From Armatimonadota bacterium (GTDB lineage Bacteria; Armatimonadota; Fimbriimonadia; Fimbriimonadales; Fimbriimonadaceae): 5,976 bases of DNA. The notes beneath the pieces were generated by a model, which saw only the letters and a program-made list of their open reading frames with translations, was not told where the DNA came from and ran no database searches. This document shows, one piece after another, positions 1-5,219 of this stretch. The DNA lies in NCBI GenBank assembly GCA_023423495.1, contig JAFAFM010000265.1, positions 1-5,976 on the forward strand. The letters are read 5' to 3'. Both the position numbers and the translations under genes were made by a program. The number at the start of each line of letters is the position of its first letter. The first letter of the stretch is position 1.

Positions 1-236
1 GCTGGGGGCGGTGGGGGCGCGGTCTGGGGCTGAGCACTGTTGAACGTGAGATGCAAGTCAGATATCCGGTCAGCCGGCAGCCACTCCGGCATGCCCGTCG
101 CCCAAACGTAAGTCTCCCTTGCAATTACGCCGCCATCGATTAACTCATCGATCTGCTCACGCGTAAGCGGGCCAAGTTGCCCGTAATGTCCAATGTAGTA
201 CCAATCCGCCACTTTGCTTCTCTGGAACCCTTGCAT
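1..236 (-). CDS. GYF_2 (DUF4339) domain protein, N-terminal part, runs off left edge
   Basis: This reading frame is open from an ATG at 236 to the window edge, giving 78 residues with no stop. Residues about 11-60 form a GYF_2/DUF4339 domain: a WYY start, then GQLGPLT, an EQIDELIDGG helix, and the YVWATGMPEWLPA signature in which Trp-x-x-Gly-Met-x-x-Trp is typical of the family. After the domain the chain turns into a proline-rich stretch (QPQTAPPPPP). In known family members such a stretch often links the GYF_2 domain to membrane segments or another domain, which here would lie outside the window. GYF-type folds bind proline-rich peptides, so a protein-interaction role is inferred. No clear Shine-Dalgarno precedes the ATG. 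A GTG at 212 is a credible alternative start, because many family members begin two or three residues before the WYY and a weak purine run (AGAGAAG) precedes it. The domain call is fairly secure; start and overall function are not. Confidence 0.8.
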   Translation of the reverse strand, partial: MQGFQRSKVADWYYIGHYGQLGPLTREQIDELIDGGVIARETYVWATGMPEWLPADRISDLHLTFNSAQPQTAPPPPP

Positions 237-240
237 TGTA
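235..240 (-). promoter_or_regulatory. possible -10 hexamer TACAAT for the GYF_2 gene
   Basis: On the minus strand the hexamer TACAAT overlaps the ATG at 236. If it is a real -10 element, transcription would start about seven bases further on. The ATG at 236 would then be outside the mRNA and the GTG at 212 would be the start, with a leader of roughly 16 bases. No -35 sits at normal spacing: a TTGACG at 266-271 is 25 bases away, which is too far. This is a weak call, kept because it bears on the start choice. Confidence 0.25.
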
Positions 241-327
241 CAGAAACCGGCCGTACTTGGGGAAACGTCAAGGGTTTTTGGGAGTTTGGGCTTATCGGGC
301 CCGTTCTTTAGTCAGAACAACGTTCGC

Positions 328-367
328 AAATGAAAAGATCCGCCGCCTTCGGGGGAAGAGCGGCGGA
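328..367 (-). terminator. intrinsic terminator after the ankyrin/CXXCH gene
   Basis: Bases 339-346 and 360-367 form a perfect 8-bp GC-rich stem. The stem continues inward, after one bulged base (359), as 347-350 paired with 355-358, closing on a four-base G loop. Read on the minus strand, the hairpin starts 15 bases after the stop codon at 382 and is followed by a T-rich run (ATCTTTTCATTT). That is the layout of a Rho-independent terminator for the upstream gene, and it separates that gene from the GYF_2 gene. On the plus strand no T run follows, so it looks one-directional. Confidence 0.8.
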
Positions 368-381
368 ACTGTAGAGCAAGC

Positions 382-2283
382 CTACTTCTTGGGAAGTGTT
401 TCCAGTAAAGCCATCGTGGCCCAGCAGGTTCCGTTGAAGGAGGAATACTGCGACTCGCCATGAGGGAACGCGGCGTCGAAGTAGTTGTTGGCGGGAATGG
501 CACGCTTGTTAACGAACCAAGACCCGTCGTCGTCCTGAGTCCTCAGCAGGTAGTTGACACCTGCTCTGTACTCTTTGGAACTCGTCGGGGTGCCACCCGA
601 AACCGCCAGGGCGTATAGGGCTTGTCCTGTTGCGTAAGCGTCGCTCTTCATGTTTGGCATCTGCGCCCAACCACCGTCCGGACGTTGCGCGGCTAGGAGT
701 TCAGCGATTGCCTTCTTCCGTTCATCGAGGTTGGCACCCGCCCACTTAAGTCCAAGCAGCCGGAACGATAGATCGTCGCTGGTGGCCGCCGGAGCCTTCA
801 TAAGCCAGTTCTTGGCCATTTCCAGTTGCTGCGCACTTTGAGCAGCCTTCGCCTTCGGACCGTACACCGTGAGCACTCGAGCCGCAATGGCGGTGTAGGT
901 GAAGACACTTGACTGCATAGGAACTCGGGGAAGAGCGAAGGTCCAGCTTCCGTCGGGCATCTGCTGCTTGGCGAGGACTTCGGCGATCGCTGCGGTGGCT
1001 GCCGTCGGCGCGTCGCCGCTTTGTGCCATGCCGATCATCATCCATCCATATCCGGAGTTCAACTCATTGATTTCGATGAGCGGAAGCTGCTTCATTACTT
1101 CCGGATCCTTGACGGCTTGCTCGTGAAGTGGCTTGAGCGCATTCAGTGCACCGCGGAGCCGTCCGATCTGGGCTTGGTCCATTTCCTTGTCGATCTTTAA
1201 GCCCCGAAGTTTGGCTGATGCGGTAACCATTCGGCCGAGGCCCTCTTGGTGGCAGGAAATGCAAGCAGTGCCTCGGCTGAAAGCCAACATGGACTGCTGC
1301 ATCAACTTCATGGACCGGGCGACCGCGAGCGATGCCGTTGGAAGGGAGTTGCCAATCCGAGGAGTGTTCAGGAGTTCAGCAATTTCGCTGTATCCGCGCT
1401 TTGCGGCGAGCATGCCGGCAGTGTTTCCGTGGGCATCTTTTGCTTCCACCTTGGAGCCGGCTCTCACCAGCATTTGTACCGAGTCGGCGGAGTCACCGTA
1501 CATGGCTGCCAGCATCAGTGGCGTGAGACCTTTTTCATTGCGGATGTTGACCTTCGCTCCCTTCTGAATGAGAAGGTTCACAAAGTCGGCATGGCCAGCC
1601 TTCGCCGCCACCATGAGAGGTGTCTCTCTATGGGAGTCGGCCAAGTCTGGCTTTGCACCCGCTTCCAACAGCATGCGTCCGACGGGCACATGACCCATCC
1701 GAGCCGCATAACTCAGAGCCGAGGAGCCGTTGTAGGAGGTTTTGTTCACATCGACCTTGTGCTTAAGCAGTTCGGCAATAAATTCCGGGTTGCCGGCTTG
1801 CGCGGCCATCATCAGGACGGTGTCACCATCGACTCGGGAGACATTGGGATCGGCGCCCTTCGCAAGAAGGATTCGGGCGCCTTCCGCGTGGCCGGTCATA
1901 GCAGCAAAGGTTAGAGCGGTCCCGTAGGGACTGTCGTCGTTTGGACGTGCACCCGCGTTCAAGAGCAGGTTCATCGCGTCAGGATTGTGCGAGGCGGCCG
2001 CAATGTAGAGCGGAGTGAATTCCAGCCCGTTTCGAGAATTCGGGTCTGCTCCCCTGTCCAGAAGAGCCTTCGCCGTCGACAGGTCGCGTCGCCCGACGGC
2101 CATAAACAGGTCCTGACCGTATTTTCCTTTGGACATGATCGGAGGGTCGATGGATCTTCGCTGTTTTTGCTGGTCCTGACTGGGCGAGGCAATGACAATC
2201 CCAACCCAGGGAAGCACGCAAGCCAGCGCAAGAATTGCTGGCCGCATCACCCTCTTTGAAATCTTCTTTGAATCTGTTCGCAT
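382..2283 (-). CDS. exported ankyrin-repeat protein with CXXCH haem motif and squalene-cyclase-like barrel
   Basis: The product has 633 residues. Residues 1-33 look like a Sec signal peptide: basic start (KKISKR), hydrophobic core, and a cleavage site near VIA/S, so the protein probably acts in the periplasm or at the surface. Residues about 54-307 hold eight ankyrin repeats with TPLMVAAKAGHAD-type helices and GADPN/GAKVN turns. Residues 341-345 are CISCH, a c-type haem attachment motif, with Met352 a possible distal ligand. Residues about 410-630 resemble a prenyltransferase/squalene-cyclase alpha-barrel, with three Q-x-x-x-G-x-W units (Q441-W447, Q533-W539, Q583-W589) and a closing NGTCWATMALL helix. 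No DXDD acid motif of squalene-hopene cyclase is seen, so cyclase activity is doubtful. Similar fusions occur, as far as I recall, in Acidobacteriota and relatives, without a known role. The ATG at 2283 is preceded by a good Shine-Dalgarno. A terminator follows the stop. Domain calls are secure; function is unknown. Confidence 0.92.
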   Translation of the reverse strand: MRTDSKKISKRVMRPAILALACVLPWVGIVIASPSQDQQKQRRSIDPPIMSKGKYGQDLFMAVGRRDLSTAKALLDRGADPNSRNGLEFTPLYIAAASHNPDAMNLLLNAGARPNDDSPYGTALTFAAMTGHAEGARILLAKGADPNVSRVDGDTVLMMAAQAGNPEFIAELLKHKVDVNKTSYNGSSALSYAARMGHVPVGRMLLEAGAKPDLADSHRETPLMVAAKAGHADFVNLLIQKGAKVNIRNEKGLTPLMLAAMYGDSADSVQMLVRAGSKVEAKDAHGNTAGMLAAKRGYSEIAELLNTPRIGNSLPTASLAVARSMKLMQQSMLAFSRGTACISCHQEGLGRMVTASAKLRGLKIDKEMDQAQIGRLRGALNALKPLHEQAVKDPEVMKQLPLIEINELNSGYGWMMIGMAQSGDAPTAATAAIAEVLAKQQMPDGSWTFALPRVPMQSSVFTYTAIAARVLTVYGPKAKAAQSAQQLEMAKNWLMKAPAATSDDLSFRLLGLKWAGANLDERKKAIAELLAAQRPDGGWAQMPNMKSDAYATGQALYALAVSGGTPTSSKEYRAGVNYLLRTQDDDGSWFVNKRAIPANNYFDAAFPHGESQYSSFNGTCWATMALLETLPKK

Positions 2284-2291
2284 TTCCTTGG

Positions 2292-2297
2292 CTCCTA
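2292..2297 (-). promoter_or_regulatory. ribosome binding site TAGGAG
   Basis: On the minus strand TAGGAG lies eight bases before the ATG at 2283, an ideal spacing for 16S rRNA pairing. It fixes the start at 2283 over the internal Met13. A second purine run (AAGGAA) touches the ATG and is too close to be the main site. This gene is the only one in the window with a clear Shine-Dalgarno. Confidence 0.7.
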
Positions 2298-2407
2298 CAC
2301 TGCCTCAGCCGAAAACCGATTTATTGCAAGTCAACTGAGACAGCCCATGGTACGAGACAAATTTTCAAAGTCATTTCGGGGCCCAGGCAAATCCCGGAAA
2401 CTTTGTC

Positions 2408-2449
2408 GTCTTAGCACCGCGGCACTGGGACGTTCTCCCTGCTTAAGAC
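2408..2449 (-). other. imperfect hairpin overlapping the stop of the FG-GAP gene
   Basis: GTCTTAGCA at 2408-2416 pairs with TGCTTAAGAC at 2440-2449, giving nine pairs with one bulged base. A possible inner GGG/CCC pairing lies between the arms. On the minus strand the first arm begins at the last base of the FG-GAP stop codon. The second arm is followed by GACAAAGT rather than a T run, so a classical intrinsic terminator is not supported. It could be an mRNA 3' end structure, or a chance hairpin. The rest of the 165-base gap (2284-2448) holds no gene. It contains a TTGACT at about 2330-2335 that could be a -35 for the ankyrin gene, but I see no matching -10. Confidence 0.3.
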
Positions 2450-3567
2450 TATGATTGGGTGAACAAGAAGACCCCGTTTTTGTTCGCGGTCACGATATCC
2501 AAAAGCTTGTCGCCATCCACGTCAATTACGGTGATTTGAGTTCCAACCCCTGAGTCAGCGTCGATCATATGTCGAACCCATTTGCCGTCGGATTGAAGTT
2601 CGTAACGTACGATCCAATGTGGTTCTTCTGAACCCACATCCACTCCGGGCGGGTGACCCCATTTGCGCTTACCCGTGATGAGGTTCATGGTTCGTTTGGG
2701 ACCGAGGCGGGCAAGGCTGGCTGAGTGGGTTACGGATATGGTCTCGTCGAGTGTGGAGCGCTCGTAGCCGTCGGCGGTAGGCCGGAACTGCCAGACGCCT
2801 CGGGCATGAGCGGATGTGGTGAGAAGGTGGGGCCGCTTGGTAGCGCCAATAGTGACGGCCACCATGTGAGCACAATCCGGACCCAAATCCACTTTCTGCA
2901 GATGCCACGGCTGCTTGGGGTCATCAGGGGCCACGTAATACCCGCCCGTCGTGACAATTTCGTTATTGCCATCCAGATCCAAGTCTGCGATTCCGAGTCC
3001 GTGAGAATACCGATGTGAACCAGGACCCTTCAGTGGGCTTATGTTGTGCGGAATCCAGAGCGCATATGCATCCTTTGGGTCGGGCTCGAACCAGGCTAGA
3101 TGGGCGTCGTCGTAACCCATGATGAGGACCCTCTTACCATTTTTAAATAGGTCCTCGTAATGCGGGCTCTCGTTGCCGGCGCTCCTCCAAATCAAGTGTT
3201 CCTTCCAGGGACCAGGAGCGTCCTTCGGGTTTTCCCGCCACACGGCCTTTTCGCCCGGCATGCCTATTACGATCTGATCCACCCATCCGTCTTTGTTGAG
3301 GTCAGCCGCCCAACTATTAAAGCAATTGCTCCAGGCAGTTTTAGGGTCGACGCTCTTGTAGGGGGCTATCTCGTGGGCCTTCCAATTTGGTCCTTGATAC
3401 CAAATGTTGCCGGCCAGAATGTCCTGCTTGCCGTCTTTGTTAATATCGGCGACGACGGCGCTTTCCGCGACGAAGCGAGAGTCGATCACGACCTTCGTAA
3501 ACCGAATTTCATCTTCGGGCGCTTTCGCCGTGACTACGGATAATAGGGCCAGGCCCGCAGTGATCAT
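2449..3567 (-). CDS. exported FG-GAP/VCBS-repeat beta-propeller protein
   Basis: The product is 372 residues from the ATG at 3567. Residues 1-15 are hydrophobic and end in VVTA-K, consistent with a short signal peptide, although the n-region has no Lys or Arg, which is unusual. Four FG-GAP/VCBS calcium-loop motifs follow: DINKDGKQD (about 41-49), DLNKDGWVD (89-97), DLDLDGNNE (195-203) and DVDGDKLLD (349-357). Each is followed by a short strand such as ILAGN, QIVIG, IVTTGG or IVTAN. The spacing fits an integrin-like seven-bladed propeller, with other blades degenerate and rich in tryptophan. Such proteins are usually secreted or surface-bound and bind calcium and partners; no enzyme motif is visible. 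The open frame extends back to an ATG at 3696, but that part lies antisense inside gltX and has no signal-like or propeller sequence, so 3567 is preferred. There is no Shine-Dalgarno; TACAGT lies six bases upstream. The fold is secure; the substrate or partner is unknown. Confidence 0.88.
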   Translation of the reverse strand: MITAGLALLSVVTAKAPEDEIRFTKVVIDSRFVAESAVVADINKDGKQDILAGNIWYQGPNWKAHEIAPYKSVDPKTAWSNCFNSWAADLNKDGWVDQIVIGMPGEKAVWRENPKDAPGPWKEHLIWRSAGNESPHYEDLFKNGKRVLIMGYDDAHLAWFEPDPKDAYALWIPHNISPLKGPGSHRYSHGLGIADLDLDGNNEIVTTGGYYVAPDDPKQPWHLQKVDLGPDCAHMVAVTIGATKRPHLLTTSAHARGVWQFRPTADGYERSTLDETISVTHSASLARLGPKRTMNLITGKRKWGHPPGVDVGSEEPHWIVRYELQSDGKWVRHMIDADSGVGTQITVIDVDGDKLLDIVTANKNGVFLFTQS

Positions 3568-3573
3568 GCGGCA

Positions 3574-3579
3574 ACTGTA
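3574..3579 (-). promoter_or_regulatory. candidate -10 element (TACAGT) of a leaderless promoter for the FG-GAP gene
   Basis: On the minus strand TACAGT fits the TANNNT -10 consensus and ends six bases before the ATG at 3567. That places the expected transcription start at or very near the A of the ATG. The absence of a Shine-Dalgarno agrees with a leaderless mRNA. No recognisable -35 is present 17-18 bases upstream. Confidence 0.4.
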
Positions 3580-3618
3580 CCGCCGAACACGTGCCCGCCG
3601 TCCTACCGGGCGCGGCGG

Positions 3619-3624
3619 TACCCT
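3619..3624 (+). promoter_or_regulatory. candidate -10 element (TACCCT) of a leaderless promoter for gltX
   Basis: TACCCT fits TANNNT and ends seven bases before the gltX ATG at 3632, so transcription would start at the start codon. No useful Shine-Dalgarno exists: the only AGG is two to three bases from the ATG, too close. No -35 is seen in the GC-rich stretch upstream. It mirrors the element on the other side of the same 64-base divergent gap. Confidence 0.4.
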
Positions 3625-3631
3625 ATAGGCG

Positions 3632-5209
3632 ATGTCCGTTCGAGTTCGCTTTGCTCCCAGCCCGACTGGGTTGTTGCACGTTGGTGCGCTTCGCACTGTC
3701 TTGTATGACTACCTTTTCGCCAAGCATCACGGGGGAACAAACATCCTGCGAATCGAGGATACCGACCGGTCTCGCTACAACCCAGACAGCGAGCAAGAGT
3801 TTGTCGAAACCTTGGCTTGGGTTGGGATCGACTTCCAAGAAGGTCCTCATGTCGGCGGGGAGTACGGGCCGTATCGCCAGAGTGAACGCAAAGAAGCGGG
3901 CATCTATGCGGAATGGATCGAGCGCCTGATGGAGTTGGGACACGCATATCGTGCCTTCGACACCACGCAGGAGCTCGAGGAGATGCGGGAGTACCAGCAG
4001 ATCAACAAAATGCCGACTGGTTACTTCGGAGGTGACTGGCGAGATGCTTCGGAGGCGAAGGTTAGTGAGGCAATCGCCGCGGGGAAGCCTTACGTAATTC
4101 GGCAGCGCATTCCGAGAGATCGAGCGATCGTCGTCCAAGATTTCATCCGGGGCCGCGTCGAATTTGATTCCAACACATTGCCCGACCCGGTGTTGATCAA
4201 AGCCGACGGGATGCCGACGTATCACTTCGCGGCTATGGTGGACGACCACCTGATGGGTATTACCCACGTCCTGCGGGGCGAAGAGTGGATTTCGACGTCG
4301 CCGAACCACCTTCTTTTGTTCGAGATGTTCGGGTGGGAGCCGCCTGTCTTTGTGCACTGTCCGGTAATCGTTGGCACAGACGGCAAAAAGCTATCCAAGC
4401 GTCACGGGGCGACGCGCGTGCTTGATTATGCCGCCCAGGGTTACTTGCCAGGCTCACTGAAAAACTTCATCGCGCTCATTGGGTGGTCGCCGGGAACAGA
4501 GCAAGAAGTGTTCACCGAGGAGGAGCTTGTCAAGGCGTTTGATTTGAAGGGCTTGCAGCCATCGCCAGGCCGGGTCGATTTGGAGAAGCTCCGCTGGCTC
4601 AATGGACACGGCATCCGGCAGATGGCTCCTTCGGAGCTTCTCGACACCCTCATCGAGTTTATCGAAACGCCTTACACGAAAGAATATTGGACTAACTTCG
4701 TGGATGAAAACCCCATGCCCAACAAGGCTCCCGTCTCGGGCCAGGATACGTGGGCTCGGCTGAACCGACTGCTCGAAGCTGCGAATAAGGACCGCGAATA
4801 CGTGCTGGAATGCCTTAAGTTGGAGCAGGAACGAGTCCTCACGCTGGCAGACTTTGGAGAGGCTTGTGAGTTCTTCCTTGTCGACGAGGTCACCTTCGAT
4901 CAGAAAGCGGTCGACAAGTGGTTTGGGCAGCCGCACGTTGGAGCTCTTTTCGATTTCCTTATCGAGCGCCTGACCGCTCCGCGAGTTCCCGATACAGGAG
5001 GCGCTTCGGTGGAATGGTGCGAAGGAATGGTCAAGGAGTTCGCCGCCGCCAACGACATGGAGAAAATCGGGCCGGTAGTCCATCCGACGCGGGTGGCACT
5101 GACGGGTAAGACGGTCGGCCCTGGCCTCTTTGAATTGATGAGCGTTTTGGGGCCGGCACGGATGGTTCGGAGACTCGAGCGGGCTCGAAGCATGGTCGAT
5201 CAGGATTGA
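3632..5209 (+). CDS. gltX: glutamyl-tRNA synthetase (GluRS)
   Basis: This cytoplasmic class I aminoacyl-tRNA synthetase joins glutamate to tRNA(Glu) using ATP. The product has 525 residues, a little longer than the usual 470-500. The start is canonical: VRVRFAPSPTGLLHVGALRT, with the HIGH-type motif HVGA at 16-19. Next come IEDTDRSR (41-48), the Rossmann-fold HVLRGEEWI (212-220) and the KMSKS-type loop KLSKRHG (253-259). The C-terminal anticodon-binding domain ends in the family signature HPTRVALTGKTVGPGLFELM (484-503). The region around residues 105-125, where many bacterial GluRSs carry zinc-binding cysteines, has none (YRAFDTTQELEEMREYQQ), so this is a zinc-free type. Whether it also charges tRNA(Gln) cannot be read from sequence by eye. 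hisD follows after 10 bases in the same direction, so co-transcription is likely. The FG-GAP gene diverges from it. The ATG at 3632 lies immediately before the conserved N-terminal strand, so the start is firm. Confidence 0.97.
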   Translation: MSVRVRFAPSPTGLLHVGALRTVLYDYLFAKHHGGTNILRIEDTDRSRYNPDSEQEFVETLAWVGIDFQEGPHVGGEYGPYRQSERKEAGIYAEWIERLMELGHAYRAFDTTQELEEMREYQQINKMPTGYFGGDWRDASEAKVSEAIAAGKPYVIRQRIPRDRAIVVQDFIRGRVEFDSNTLPDPVLIKADGMPTYHFAAMVDDHLMGITHVLRGEEWISTSPNHLLLFEMFGWEPPVFVHCPVIVGTDGKKLSKRHGATRVLDYAAQGYLPGSLKNFIALIGWSPGTEQEVFTEEELVKAFDLKGLQPSPGRVDLEKLRWLNGHGIRQMAPSELLDTLIEFIETPYTKEYWTNFVDENPMPNKAPVSGQDTWARLNRLLEAANKDREYVLECLKLEQERVLTLADFGEACEFFLVDEVTFDQKAVDKWFGQPHVGALFDFLIERLTAPRVPDTGGASVEWCEGMVKEFAAANDMEKIGPVVHPTRVALTGKTVGPGLFELMSVLGPARMVRRLERARSMVDQD

Positions 5210-5219
5210 AGCACCGGAA

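Noticed and set aside
236..463. 75-residue open frame on the plus strand across the terminator
   Set aside because: It spans the terminator hairpin and the 3' end of the ankyrin/CXXCH gene, has no ribosome binding site and resembles no known family.
382..1050. Active squalene-hopene cyclase
   Set aside because: The C-terminal barrel is only about 220 residues, with three QW-type repeats and no DXDD motif. The SDD at residues 502-504 is not in the right context.
1246..1914. 222-residue open frame on the plus strand opposite the ankyrin repeats
   Set aside because: It is antisense to a protein with eight clean ankyrin repeats. The His/Gly/Val-rich composition and repeating pattern simply mirror the ankyrin codons.
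2279..2283. Lipoprotein start for the ankyrin protein (Cys22 in LALACVLP)
   Set aside because: The residues before Cys do not fit a lipobox well (Ala at -3), and the hydrophobic core continues after the Cys. An ordinary signal peptide cut near residue 32 fits better.
2408..2449. Intrinsic terminator of the FG-GAP gene
   Set aside because: The hairpin is imperfect and lacks a T run on the minus strand, so it is listed only as a hairpin of unknown role.
3568..3696. N-terminal extension of the FG-GAP gene to an ATG at 3696
   Set aside because: It would overlap the first 65 bases of gltX in antisense, has no signal-like or propeller sequence, and would put the hydrophobic segment at residue 44. 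The ATG at 3567 directly precedes that segment.
3623..4357. 244-residue open frame on the minus strand inside gltX
   Set aside because: It is fully antisense to a clear GluRS. Its protein shows no domain and is rich in Arg, His and Val, as expected from complementing conserved codons. It has no ribosome binding site of note.
4454..5083. 209-residue open frame on the minus strand inside the 3' half of gltX
   Set aside because: It is a shadow of gltX codon usage with no recognisable family or signal.
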